NCBI RefSeq assembly: GCF_003112535.1
Contig: NZ_BEWA01000013.1
Coordinates: forward strand, 186,001-250,000
From: Streptomyces rishiriensis
GTDB taxonomy: Bacteria; Actinomycetota; Actinomycetes; Streptomycetales; Streptomycetaceae
Direction of reading: 5' to 3'
Length of the DNA stretch: 64,000 bases
Shown: positions 41,851 to 50,082 of the stretch, piece after piece
How positions within the stretch are numbered: position 1 is the first letter of the stretch
Layout of the letters: each line of letters starts with the position of its first letter
The notes under the pieces: generated by a model
What the model was told of the DNA's origin: nothing
The model's database searches: none
The model's input: only the letters and a program-made list of their open reading frames with translations
Made by a program: the position numbers and the translations under genes

Positions 41851-42988
41851 CGGTGACCTCCGAGGTCTCGCCGAGGACGATCCGGGCGATGTTGGCCAGC
41901 GCGACCGAGCCGGGCCGGAAGTAGTCGCTGTGACCGCCGGAGCCCGCCGCGAAGACACGGGCGCCGAACGAGGGGGACATCGGGTCGGCGCCGAAGCCGA
42001 CCGTCGTGCCGAACAGGTCGGCCCTGACGTGAGGGACGTCCGCCACCCAGTCGTCGGAGCCACGGGCCGCCCAGACCCGCGCGCGGGTGTGCAGGTCCGC
42101 CGCCGCCTCCACGCCGGTGCCCGGGCTGCCGAGGAGGACGATGTCGCTCGCTTCCACGCGGGAGGCTGCCCGCGCGCACACGACGGTGCCGTAGGAGTGG
42201 CACAGGAGGGTGACACGAGCGCCTGCGCCGGTCACCGCACGCAGCTCGCGCAGGAAGTCCCGCAGGCCGGGGGCCGCTTCCTCGGCGCGGGTCGGGGTGA
42301 TGGCCGTCGTGCTGACCGTGCCCGGGGTGGAGTAGCCGAGCCAGGCCACCACCGCCGTACGCGCGCCTGCGCCGGGCTGCCCCACGAGCCGCTGCCGCAG
42401 CGCGGCCGCTCCGGCGTGGAAGCGCCCGTAGGTGTCCAACGAGGTGTCGGAGCCCGGTACCAGGACGGCGACGCGGTCGGCGTGCACCAGGTCGCCGAGC
42501 ACCTCGACCGCCCGGCCGGAACCGCGGCCGTCGAAGGAGAGGAGGCGGCGGGAGGGCGCGGCGAGGGCACGGACGGCGGACGCGCGGTGGCGGTCGCCGT
42601 GCGCGGCGGCCATCCGGGAGGCCAGAGCGGCGTCGGCCCGGTTCGCGGCGTACGCCTGCTCCAGCGTCGCGGCGGTCAGCGGGGCGAGGGCGGCGGGGGC
42701 CGGGGCCGGTATGCGCGGCCGGGCCGCGGCCGTGGTGAGGGGGACGACCACGGCGGCGGTGATCAGGAGAGCGAGCAGGGCGCGCAGCCGACGCCGCCCC
42801 CGGGACCCGCCCTCCCACCGCTCCGGCCGCTCTCCCCCGCCCCGCCGGTCCTGCCGCCCTCCCTGATCCCGCCGGTCCCGGCAGTCCCGCCGCCCTCCCC
42901 CATCCCGCCGGTCCCGGCGGTCCCGCCGCTCTTCCCGGTCCTGCCCGTCGCCGTCGTGCCGCCGCCCGCGCACTCGAAGCTGCGCCAT
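41843..42988 (-). CDS. Membrane-anchored DUF1023-like alpha/beta hydrolase
   Basis: 381 residues. The first about 65 residues are an Arg/Asp/Gly-rich cytoplasmic tail (DREERRDRRDRRDGGGRR and similar), then one membrane helix (RALLALLITAAVVVPLTTAA). The outer part is an alpha/beta-hydrolase with RVAVLVPGSDTSLDTYGRFH, WLGYSTPG and the nucleophile elbow LLCHSYGTVVCARAA (C-H-S-Y-G), DIVLLGSPGTGVEAAADLHT, and GGHSDYF with the catalytic His. This pattern matches the actinobacterial DUF1023 lipase/esterase-like family. It is the first gene of the hydrolase-acyltransferase-kinase-regulator operon. The basic/acidic tail is shared in style with the acyltransferase. Confidence 0.82.
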   Translation of the reverse strand: MAQLRVRGRRHDGDGQDREERRDRRDRRDGGGRRDCRDRRDQGGRQDRRGGGERPERWEGGSRGRRRLRALLALLITAAVVVPLTTAAARPRIPAPAPAALAPLTAATLEQAYAANRADAALASRMAAAHGDRHRASAVRALAAPSRRLLSFDGRGSGRAVEVLGDLVHADRVAVLVPGSDTSLDTYGRFHAGAAALRQRLVGQPGAGARTAVVAWLGYSTPGTVSTTAITPTRAEEAAPGLRDFLRELRAVTGAGARVTLLCHSYGTVVCARAASRVEASDIVLLGSPGTGVEAAADLHTRARVWAARGSDDWVADVPHVRADLFGTTVGFGADPMSPSFGARVFAAGSGGHSDYFRPGSVALANIARIVLGETSEVTGA

Positions 42989-43096
42989 CCCGCCCCTCCC
43001 CCGCCAGTCCGCCCGGCCATCGGGCCCGTCAGGCTTGGAAGTTACGGATCGGAGCGCGTCGTCCGCGTCCCGCCCGGGAGCTGTTCTGCGCTGTAG

Positions 43097-43114
43097 CTCT
43101 CAGGTACTACGGGT
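43097..43114 (-). promoter_or_regulatory. 18-bp sequence shared by the two kinase operons, copy 2
   Basis: Identical to 38348-38365. It lies 109 bases upstream of the GTG/ATG of the hydrolase that heads the second kinase operon. A partial echo, ACACCTACGGGATCAGG, follows at 43118-43134. Confidence 0.65.
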
Positions 43115-43142
43115 ACGACACCTACGGGATCAGGGAGCTTTC

Positions 43143-44045
43143 TCACCAGGCCAGTTGGGCGATCTCCTCCGCGACCACCGCGCACGCGTCCGCCGCCGGG
43201 TCGATCAGCGGGAAGTGGCCGACGTCCTCCAGAAGAGTCACGCCCACGACCTCGCCCGCCTTCGCCGCCGCGTCGGCGTACGCCTCCGCGACCGCCTCGG
43301 GGACGACGAGGTCGGCGCGGCCCTGGACCAGGGTCGTGGCGATGCCGGTCGGCAGCAGCAGCGCGGGGTCGGCATACGGCCGGCGTTCCTCGAACCGGTC
43401 CTCCCCGCCGAGGAGTTGGCAGGCCGCACCGCCGCACACGTCCAGTTTCCCGGCGACCGCGAAGTCGGCGATCGGGGCGAGCGCCACGACGCCCCGCAGC
43501 GGGACGGGGCGGGCGGTGCGCCAGGGCGCGTCGGCGGGCAGGACGTGCCGGGCCGCCGCCCACAGTGCGAGGTGGCCGCCCGCCGAGTGGCCGGTGAGCA
43601 CCGTGCGGCGCGCGTCCGCCTGCGGCAGGGCCTCGCGGACGAGGTCCGGCAGTGCGTCGAGGGCCGCGGCGACGTCGTCGAAGGTGTCGGGCCAGCGGCC
43701 CGCGACCGGGGACGTCCCCTCCGGGGCCGGGGCGCCGTGCGCGCCCGGAACCGGGCCGCCGCGCCGGTACTCCACGTTGGCCACCGCGAACCCTCGCCGG
43801 GCCAGGAAGTCCGCGAACAGCGTGATGTGCCGCCGGTCGTACGGCGCCCGCCAGGCCCCGCCGTGCAGCACGACGACGAGCGGAACGGAGCCGCCGGGGC
43901 CCGCCTCCACGCGTGGGACGTAGAAGTCGATCACCTGGTCGGGTTGGTCGCCGTACGCCAGGGTGACGTCGGGGTCGACGGGCGGATGCGCGAAAGCCGA
44001 CTCCTCCTCGGCGACGGCCCGTGCTGCGACAACGTCGTCCGGCAT
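43143..44045 (-). CDS. Alpha/beta hydrolase, probable kynurenine formamidase
   Basis: 300 residues. The oxyanion motif is VPLVVVLHGGAWRAPYDRRH (HGGAW). The nucleophile elbow is VLTGHSAGGHLALWAAARHV (GHSAGG). The acid lies in QGRADLVVP and the His in EDVGHFPLIDP, so the triad is complete. HGG-type esterases of this kind include bacterial kynurenine formamidases, which hydrolyse N-formylkynurenine. The gene lies directly downstream of kynureninase and tryptophan 2,3-dioxygenase on the same strand, which strongly suggests this role; the equivalent S. coelicolor trio is known to convert tryptophan to anthranilate. ATG 44045 follows GGAG. The 271-bp gap to kynureninase suggests its own promoter. 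Confidence 0.82.
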   Translation of the reverse strand: MPDDVVAARAVAEEESAFAHPPVDPDVTLAYGDQPDQVIDFYVPRVEAGPGGSVPLVVVLHGGAWRAPYDRRHITLFADFLARRGFAVANVEYRRGGPVPGAHGAPAPEGTSPVAGRWPDTFDDVAAALDALPDLVREALPQADARRTVLTGHSAGGHLALWAAARHVLPADAPWRTARPVPLRGVVALAPIADFAVAGKLDVCGGAACQLLGGEDRFEERRPYADPALLLPTGIATTLVQGRADLVVPEAVAEAYADAAAKAGEVVGVTLLEDVGHFPLIDPAADACAVVAEEIAQLAW

Positions 44046-44250
44046 GCTCCAACCTCTCAGCGGCGATGGGGGTACCTCCCAGGCTTTCGGCGCTGGGGGA
44101 GGATTTCGGCGGACCAGGAGAGAATTCGGCCGTTGGCCGGGACGGTATCAGGCCCGTGACGTGCGCGGACACGGGGATGTCACGCACGGTGAGAGGTAAA
44201 CGGTTCTGCTGTCGCGTCACCCCGGCCGGACCGCCCGCCACGGGACCGCG

Positions 44251-44286
44251 CTCCCCTGGACGTACCCCCAAGTACGCCCAGGAGAG
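44251..44286 (-). terminator. Interrupted hairpin after kynureninase
   Basis: CTC-C-CCTGG-A-CGTAC (44251-44265) pairs with GTACG-C-CCAGG-A-GAG (44272-44286), with two mismatches and a 6-base loop. It begins 31 bases past the kynureninase stop on the minus strand. No T-run. Confidence 0.4.
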
Positions 44287-44316
44287 CCGGCCGGTTCAAT
44301 CAACTCGCCTGCCGGG

Positions 44317-45504
44317 TCAGCGCAGTTCCTCCGCCAGCACCCGCGCGGCCCGCTCCACGTCGGCGAACCCGACGTACAGCGGGGTGAAGCCGAACCGCAG
44401 GACGTCCGGGCGGCGGAAGTCGCCGACGACCCCGCGCTCGATCAGCCGCTTCATGACGTCGCCGGCGTCGGGCGAACAACGCAGCGCCACCTGGCTGCCC
44501 CGCTCCTCGTGACGCACCGGGGTCAGCGACTCGACGCGCCCCTCGGGGACGTACGCCCGCACGCACTCCAGGAAGAAGTCCGTCAGGGCCAGCGACTTCG
44601 TCCGCACCGCGTCGATCGACACCCCGTCCCAGACCTCCAGCGCCGCCTCCAGGGCGAGCATCGACAGGATGTCCGGGGTGCCGACGCGGCCGCGCAGAGC
44701 GCCGGCCGCCGGCTCGTAGTCCTCCCGCATGCCGAAGGGCTCGGCGTGCGAGTTCCAGCCGGGCAGCGGCGAGTCGAAACGGTCCTGCAGTTCGCGGCGC
44801 ACGTACAGGTACGCCGGTGAGCCCGGGCCGCCGTTCAGGTACTTGTAGGTGCAGCCGACCGCCAGGTCCACCCCGTGCTCGTCGAGGCCCACCGGCAGCG
44901 CGCCCGCGCTGTGGCACAGGTCCCAGACGGCGATAGCGCCGGCCGCGTGCACGGCGGCGGTCAGCGACGGCAGGTCGTGCAGCCGGCCGGTCCGGTAGTC
45001 GACGTGGTTGAGCAGCACGGCCGCCGTGCGTCCGGACAGCGCCGCCGGCACCTCGGCCGGCCGCACCGGGCGCAGGGTGCGGCCGGTCAGACGGGCCGCG
45101 GACTCGGCGATGTAGCCGTCGGTGGGGAACGTCGTCGCGTCGACGACGATCTCGTCTCGGGCGTCGTCCACCAGGCGCACCGCGCCCACCAGCGCCTTGA
45201 GGACGTTGACGCTCGTCGAGTCGCCGACCACGATCTGTCCGGCCGCCGCGCCCACCAGCGGGGCGATCCGGTCGCCGATCCGCTCGGGCGCCGTCCACCA
45301 CCCGCTCTCGTCCCAGGAACGGATCTTCAGCGCACCCCACTGGCGGCGCACGACGTCCTCGACGCGGCCGGGCACGGAACGCGGGAGCGCGCCCAGCGAG
45401 TTGCCGTCGAGGTAGACGCCGTCGTCGAGGACGAACAGGGCGCGCAGGCCGGCGAGCGGATCGCCGGCGTCGTACTGCTGGGCGGTACGGGCGAGGTCAG
45501 ACAT
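44317..45504 (-). CDS. kynU: Kynureninase
   Basis: 395 residues. PLP enzyme that cleaves kynurenine to anthranilate and alanine. Visible: YLDGNSLGALPRSVPGRVED (N-terminal substrate-binding), WGALKIRSWDESGWWTAPER, GDSTSVNVLKALVGAVRL (phosphate-binding), AIAVWDLCHSAGALPVGLDE (PLP-pairing Asp), VGCTYKYLNGGPGSPAYLYV (Schiff-base Lys in YKY), and GMREDYEPAAGALRGRVGTP. ATG 45504 overlaps the dioxygenase stop by 8 bases. It supplies anthranilate, a precursor for actinomycin-like or daptomycin-type metabolites or for recycling to tryptophan. Confidence 0.95.
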   Translation of the reverse strand: MSDLARTAQQYDAGDPLAGLRALFVLDDGVYLDGNSLGALPRSVPGRVEDVVRRQWGALKIRSWDESGWWTAPERIGDRIAPLVGAAAGQIVVGDSTSVNVLKALVGAVRLVDDARDEIVVDATTFPTDGYIAESAARLTGRTLRPVRPAEVPAALSGRTAAVLLNHVDYRTGRLHDLPSLTAAVHAAGAIAVWDLCHSAGALPVGLDEHGVDLAVGCTYKYLNGGPGSPAYLYVRRELQDRFDSPLPGWNSHAEPFGMREDYEPAAGALRGRVGTPDILSMLALEAALEVWDGVSIDAVRTKSLALTDFFLECVRAYVPEGRVESLTPVRHEERGSQVALRCSPDAGDVMKRLIERGVVGDFRRPDVLRFGFTPLYVGFADVERAARVLAEELR

Positions 45505-46342
45505 GGGACCTCGCCGTCCACAGCTCCGGGAAGACGTTCTTCTGCGCGCGCTTCTCCAGCCAGGCCACCCCGGCCGAACCGCCCGTGCCCGCCTTCGCGC
45601 CCATCGCACGCCGGGTGGCGACCAGGTGGTCGTTGCGCCAGCGCCACACCAGCTCGGCGACGTCCGTCAACGCCTCGCCGAGGCGCGCGACCTCGTCCGA
45701 CCCGTCGCCCGCGTACACGGCCGTCCATACCGCCTCGACCTCCGCCGAGGGCTCGTAGCGCCGCGCCAGGTCCCGGTCCAGGACGGCGGAGGGGATGGCG
45801 TGGCCGCGGCGGGCCAGCAGCCGCAGCACCTCGTCGTACAGGCTCGGCTCGTGCAGCGCCTTCTCCAGCTCGGCGTGCACGCGGGGCGCGCCGCGGTGCG
45901 GGACCAGCATCGACGCCGACTTGTCGCCGAGCAGGAACTCCATGCGCCGATACATCGCCGACTGGAAGCCCGAGCCCTCGCCGAGCGCGGAGCGGTACGA
46001 GTTGAACTGGGCCGGGGTGAGCTGGCCGAGCGGCCTCCAGGACGCGTTGAGCGCCTCCAGCTCGCGGACGGAACGCTTCAGCGCGTCGATCGCCACCGGC
46101 ACCCGGTCCTCGCGCAGGGCCCGCGCGGCGGTCTCCCACTCGTGCACGATGACCGTGAACCACAGCTCCATCACCTGGGTCGTCACCAGGAAGACCATCT
46201 CTCCGGGATCGTCGGAGAGAGTGTGCTGGAGGTGGGTGAGCACGTCCGCCTTGACGTAGTCCTCGTACGGCGTCGTGCCGGCGAAGTCGAGATGCGGGGT
46301 CTCGGGCTCCGAAGCCTCGTCGGGCTGAGCCTGCTGGGACAT
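45497..46342 (-). CDS. kynA: Tryptophan 2,3-dioxygenase
   Basis: 281 residues. Haem enzyme that opens the indole ring to N-formylkynurenine. Visible: LDFAGTTPYEDYVKADVLTH, MVFLVTTQVMELWFTVIVHE (substrate pocket), NSYRSALGEGSGFQSAMYRR, and the C-terminal VWRWRNDHLVATRRAMGAKA then GTGGSAGVAWLEKR. The last matches the family's HxxxVxRxxGxKxGTGGSxG segment with the haem-ligand His. ATG 46342 is preceded by AGGAG at 6 bases. First gene of the operon with kynU. Confidence 0.95.
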   Translation of the reverse strand: MSQQAQPDEASEPETPHLDFAGTTPYEDYVKADVLTHLQHTLSDDPGEMVFLVTTQVMELWFTVIVHEWETAARALREDRVPVAIDALKRSVRELEALNASWRPLGQLTPAQFNSYRSALGEGSGFQSAMYRRMEFLLGDKSASMLVPHRGAPRVHAELEKALHEPSLYDEVLRLLARRGHAIPSAVLDRDLARRYEPSAEVEAVWTAVYAGDGSDEVARLGEALTDVAELVWRWRNDHLVATRRAMGAKAGTGGSAGVAWLEKRAQKNVFPELWTARSHV

Positions 46343-46501
46343 CGCTGTCTCCTGTTGTTGCTCCGGGTAGCGGTCCGCCCCTGCCGTTTTCGACAGGACG
46401 CCCCGGTCCCCACCGGCATCCTGCGCAATACCGGCCCCAAAACGCAAGGCCCGCCCGGTCGCACCAGGACCGGACGGGTCACACGCACCGCCTGAGGGCT
46501 G

Positions 46502-46685
46502 GGGTCTGTCGTTTGAATCAGGTCGCAGGGCATCGGCGGGACCTGTCGATGCCGGTGAGCGGGGGCTGGTGCGTGCAGCTGCACGGCGGAGGAGGGCGTC
46601 GACGCGGAGCGTCGGCAACCGACGACAACGCCGCAGACGCGCGTGCCGGCCCCCGCGTCTGCGGGGTGATCCAAACGACAGGCCC
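46502..46685. mobile_element. MITE-like 184-bp inverted-repeat element
   Basis: GGGTCTGTCGTTTGAATCA (46502-46520) and the inverse of 46667-46685 (GGGCCTGTCGTTTGGATCA) match at 17 of 19 positions as outward-facing terminal inverted repeats. The interior carries no gene but has an 11-bp perfect stem CCGCAGACGCG (46631-46641) with CGCGTCTGCGG (46654-46664), and GTGCAGCTGCAC. Size, lack of coding capacity and IS5-like ends suggest a non-autonomous element. The right end touches the stop codon of the DUF3151 gene. No clear target duplication is seen. Confidence 0.65.
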
Positions 46686-47098
46686 TAACCCAGGGTCTGG
46701 GCCGCCGTCGGGGAGGAGTCCTTCAGGAACTGCGAGCAGCGCTCGTACTCCTCCTGCTCGCCGATCGCCTGCGCGGCGCGGGCGAGGGCGTGCAGGGCGC
46801 GCAGGAAGCCGCGGTTGGGCTCGTGCTCCCAGGGCACCGGACCGTGCCCCTTCCAGCCGCTGCGGCGCAGGCTGTCCAGCCCGCGGTGGTACCCCGTACG
46901 GGCGTACGCGTACGACTCCACCACGCTGCCCCGCTCGAACGCGTCGTCGGCGAGCCGGGCCCAGGCCAGCGAGGACGTCGGGTACTTCGCGGCGACGTCG
47001 GCGGGCGCCGTGCCGCTCGCGAGGAGCTCGCGCGGTTCGGGGTCGTCGGGGAGGTGGGTCGGGGGCGGGCCCCCGAGGAGGTTTTCGTGAAGGGACAT
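46685..47098 (-). CDS. DUF3151 protein
   Basis: 137 residues. MSLHENLLGGPPPTHLPDDP, RELLASGTAPADVAAKYPTS, SLAWARLADDAFERGSVVES, YAYARTGYHRGLDSLRRSGW, GHGPVPWEHEPNRGFLRALH, and a terminal EEYERCSQFLKDSSPTAAQT. This matches the conserved actinobacterial DUF3151 family, TPR-like helical; function unknown. ATG 47098 is used. The stop codon TAG (46685-46687) lies at the edge of the MITE-like element, so the insertion seems to have just spared the C-terminus; the last residues still look like the family end. Confidence 0.9.
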   Translation of the reverse strand: MSLHENLLGGPPPTHLPDDPEPRELLASGTAPADVAAKYPTSSLAWARLADDAFERGSVVESYAYARTGYHRGLDSLRRSGWKGHGPVPWEHEPNRGFLRALHALARAAQAIGEQEEYERCSQFLKDSSPTAAQTLG

Positions 47099-47285
47099 GC
47101 GTCCAGTCTGCTCCATCCGCCGCCCGCCGTCGCCGGCCGCCCACGAAACCCGCCACCGGCCGCCCGCCCGGCGCCCGTTTCCCGAACGGGGCGCCGGTGC
47201 GCCCCCGCAGCCCCGGACGAGGGCGCCCTGGTACTGCAACGGTGTGTACTAGGGCGCGCGGGCACGCGGCCCGGACCTGCCGGAG

Positions 47286-48791
47286 CTACGTCAGGCGTTT
47301 CCTCGCCCGTTCGCCCTCCAGGGGCGGGGCCAGGACGCTGCCGTGGGTTCTGCACTCGGGTCGACGGCAGTCCGGGGGCGGCCGGCGCACCGTCGTGAAG
47401 GCGATCACCGCCCCCAGCGCCAGCACCCCCGCGCACAGCCCCATCGCCTTGCGGAACGCGTCGTCGAAGGCCGAAGCCGAGCGGTACGCCTCCGGGCCCA
47501 TGCCGGTGAGCAGGGGCAGCGCGGCCACGGCGACCAGCCCCGCCGCCCGCGCCGCCGCGTTGTTGACGCCGCTGGCGATGCCGGCCCGGCTGACGTCCAC
47601 CGAGGCCAGGACGGTCGCGGTGAGCGGGGCGACCAGCGCGACCATGCCGACGCCGAGCACCAGGACGGCGGGCAGGACGTCCCCGGCGTAGGACGCGCCC
47701 GGCCCCACCCGCAGCATCAGCAGCATCCCGGCGGCGCACAGCAGCGGGCCGACGGTGAGCGGGATCCGCGGCCCGATCCGCTCGGACAGTTCACCCGAGC
47801 GGGCGGACAGCAGCAGCATCAGCACGGTCGTCGGCAGCAGCGCGGTGCCCGCGCCGAGGGCGGACCAGCCGACCACGACCTGGAGCTGGACCGCGCACAG
47901 GAAGAAGAAGCCGCCGAAGGCCGCGTACACGCACAGGGTGACCAGGTTGACGGCCGTGAACTGGCGGGACGCGAAGATGTCGAGCGGCAGCATCGGGTCC
48001 GGGCGGCGACGCTCCACCGCCACGAAGGCCGCCCCGGCCGCCACGCCCGCGACCGCCGCCCCCGCCACCACCCCCGGGGATCCGCTCGCGGCCTCGATCA
48101 GGGCGTACGTGACGAGCGCGAGCGCCAGCGCGCCCAGGAAGGCGCCCAGCGCGTCGAAGCCGCCGCCCGCGCGGCTCTTCCCGGTCGCGCCCCCGCTGCC
48201 GGCGGCCCCGGCCCGGGAGGACTCGGGCACGTGCCGCAGCGCCACCGGCACGCACACCAACGCCAGCGGCACGTTCAGCCAGAACACCCACCGCCAGCCC
48301 GGACCGTCCACCAGCCAGCCGCCCAGGAAGGGCCCCACGGCCGCCCCGATGCCGCCGAACCCGGACCACAGGCCCACCGCGCGCGCCCGGTCCTCGGAGT
48401 GGAAGGAGGCCTGGATGAGCGCCAGCGAGCCCGGCGTGAGCAGCGCGCCGCCGACGCCCTGCAGGGCACGGGCGGCGACCAGCACGGCGGCGTTCGGGGC
48501 GAGCCCGCACAGCAGCGAGGCGACGGCGAACCACACCACCCCGACCACGAAGACCTTCCGCCGCCCGTAGTGGTCGCCCAGGGAGCCGCCGAGCAGGATC
48601 AGCCCGGCCAGCGTCAGCAGGTACGCGTTGACCGTCCACTGCAGGACGGCGAGGTCGGCGTCCAGGTCGCGGCCGATGCGCGGGAGCGCCACATTGACGA
48701 CGGTCGAGTCGAGCAGGGCCATGCTGGAGCCGAGCACGGTGGTGAACAGGATCCACTTGCCCTGGGACGAGGCCAGCCGGACATCGGGCAT
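47286..48791 (-). CDS. MFS drug exporter, DHA2 (EmrB/QacA) type
   Basis: 501 residues with about 14 membrane helices. Diagnostic strings: SSMALLDSTVVNVALPRIGR (helix 1, motif D1), QWTVNAYLLTLAGLILLGGS then LGDHYGRRKVFVVGVVWFAV (motif A), LVAARALQGVGGALLTPGSL (motif B), GIGAAVGPFLGGWLVDGPGW (motif C), and a charged loop about 200-215 rich in Gly/Ala/Ser. Such proton-driven pumps export drugs or secondary metabolites. ATG 48791 is used. The C-terminal 45 residues are hydrophilic (PPPDCRRPECRTHG). No linked regulator; the gap 47099-47285 has nothing I recognise. Confidence 0.9.
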   Translation of the reverse strand: MPDVRLASSQGKWILFTTVLGSSMALLDSTVVNVALPRIGRDLDADLAVLQWTVNAYLLTLAGLILLGGSLGDHYGRRKVFVVGVVWFAVASLLCGLAPNAAVLVAARALQGVGGALLTPGSLALIQASFHSEDRARAVGLWSGFGGIGAAVGPFLGGWLVDGPGWRWVFWLNVPLALVCVPVALRHVPESSRAGAAGSGGATGKSRAGGGFDALGAFLGALALALVTYALIEAASGSPGVVAGAAVAGVAAGAAFVAVERRRPDPMLPLDIFASRQFTAVNLVTLCVYAAFGGFFFLCAVQLQVVVGWSALGAGTALLPTTVLMLLLSARSGELSERIGPRIPLTVGPLLCAAGMLLMLRVGPGASYAGDVLPAVLVLGVGMVALVAPLTATVLASVDVSRAGIASGVNNAAARAAGLVAVAALPLLTGMGPEAYRSASAFDDAFRKAMGLCAGVLALGAVIAFTTVRRPPPDCRRPECRTHGSVLAPPLEGERARKRLT

Positions 48792-48808
48792 GCCCCCAGG
48801 TATACAGG

Positions 48809-48839
48809 GAGCCCGGCGCCGTAGACAGGCGCCGGGCTC
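48809..48839 (-). terminator. Terminator hairpin after fbaA
   Basis: GAGCCCGGCGCC (48809-48820) pairs perfectly with GGCGCCGGGCTC (48828-48839) around GTAGACA. It lies 47 bases past the fbaA stop on the minus strand and 17 bases before the exporter start. Stable but without a T-run, typical of Streptomyces. Confidence 0.8.
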
Positions 48840-48885
48840 GCTGGATACCCGTACTACCCCTGGGGGCCGGACGGCCCCGCGAGGC

Positions 48886-49917
48886 TTACTTGATCTTCTG
48901 GCCCGCCGAACGCAGGTGCTGCGTGGCCTCGACGACGCGCGCCGCCATGCCCGCCTCGGCCAGCTTGCCCCAGGTCCGGGGGTCGTAGGTCTTCTTGGAG
49001 CCGACCTCGCCGTCGACCTTCAGGACGCCGTCGTAGTTCCTGAACATGTGGTCGGCGACGGGCCGCGTGAAGGCGTACTGCGTGTCCGTGTCGAGGTTCA
49101 TCTTGACGACGCCGTTGTCCAGCGCGGTCGCGATCTCCTCCGCGGTGGAGCCGGAGCCGCCGTGGAAGACGAAGTCGAACGGCTGCGAACCGGCCGGCTT
49201 GCCGTACTTCGCGGCGACGCCCTCGTTCAGCTCCTTGAGCAGGTCGGGACGGAGCACCACGTTGCCCGGCTTGTACACGCCGTGGACGTTGCCGAAGGAC
49301 GCGGCCAGCAGGTAGCGGCCCTTCTCGCCGAGACCGAGCGCCTCGACGGTGCGCACCGCGTCGTCGACCGTCGTGTACAGGGAGTCGTTGATCTCGTGCG
49401 AGACGCCGTCCTCCTCGCCGCCGGTCGGGGTGATCTCCACCTCAAGGATGATCTTCGCTGCGGCGGCGCGGGCGAGCAGTTCCTGCGCGATGGCGAGGTT
49501 GTCGGCGAGGGTCTCGGCGGAGCCGTCCCACATGTGCGACTGGAACAGCGGGTTGCGGCCCGCCTTCACGCGCTCCTCGGACACCGCGAGCAGCGGACGC
49601 ACGTACCCGTCCAGCTTGTCCTTGGGGCAGTGGTCCGTGTGCAGCGCGACGGTGACCGGGTACTTCTCGGCGACGATGTGCGCGAACTCGGCGAGGGCGA
49701 CCGAACCCGTCACCATGTCCTTGCTGTACTGGCCGCCCAGGAACTCGGCGCCACCCGTGGAGATCTGGATGATGCCGTCGCTCTCCGCCTCGGCGAAGCC
49801 GCGCAGCGCCGCGTGCAGGGTCTGCGTCGAGGTGACGTTGATGGCCGGGTAGGCGAACTTGCCTGCCTTCGCCCGGTCGAGCATCTCGTTGTAGACCTCG
49901 GGGGTTGCGATGGGCAT
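48886..49917 (-). CDS. fbaA: Fructose-bisphosphate aldolase, class II
   Basis: 343 residues. Splits fructose 1,6-bisphosphate in glycolysis and joins trioses in gluconeogenesis; zinc-dependent. Visible: FAYPAINVTSTQTLHAALRG, VTVALHTDHCPKDKLDGYVR (zinc His and catalytic Asp), LFQSHMWDGSAETLADNL, EVEITPTGGEEDGVSHEIN (zinc-site Glu), LLAASFGNVHGVYKPGNV (zinc His), DFVFHGGSGSTAEEI (zinc His) and KMNLDTDTQYAFTR. ATG 49917 is preceded by AAGGAG. Length matches the class IIA enzymes. Own promoter region upstream (165 bp) and own terminator. Confidence 0.97.
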   Translation of the reverse strand: MPIATPEVYNEMLDRAKAGKFAYPAINVTSTQTLHAALRGFAEAESDGIIQISTGGAEFLGGQYSKDMVTGSVALAEFAHIVAEKYPVTVALHTDHCPKDKLDGYVRPLLAVSEERVKAGRNPLFQSHMWDGSAETLADNLAIAQELLARAAAAKIILEVEITPTGGEEDGVSHEINDSLYTTVDDAVRTVEALGLGEKGRYLLAASFGNVHGVYKPGNVVLRPDLLKELNEGVAAKYGKPAGSQPFDFVFHGGSGSTAEEIATALDNGVVKMNLDTDTQYAFTRPVADHMFRNYDGVLKVDGEVGSKKTYDPRTWGKLAEAGMAARVVEATQHLRSAGQKIK

Positions 49918-50082
49918 CTGTCCGCTCCTTGATTGTGCGGGTTGACGATATGCGTGCTACGGCCCTGACCTGACCTTGGATTCGACGTCGTCGTCGGGGC
50001 CATCTTTCCAGAGATGCGCGAATGGTCCATGCCTGGTCCGCGTACTGGTCGGAGCCGGCTCGACGAGGCGGGCCGGGGCCGG

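Noticed and set aside
48841..48860. Third copy of the kinase-operon 18-mer (CCCGTACTACC)
   Set aside because: Only about 10 of 18 positions agree and it lies between fbaA and its terminator, so chance similarity is more likely.
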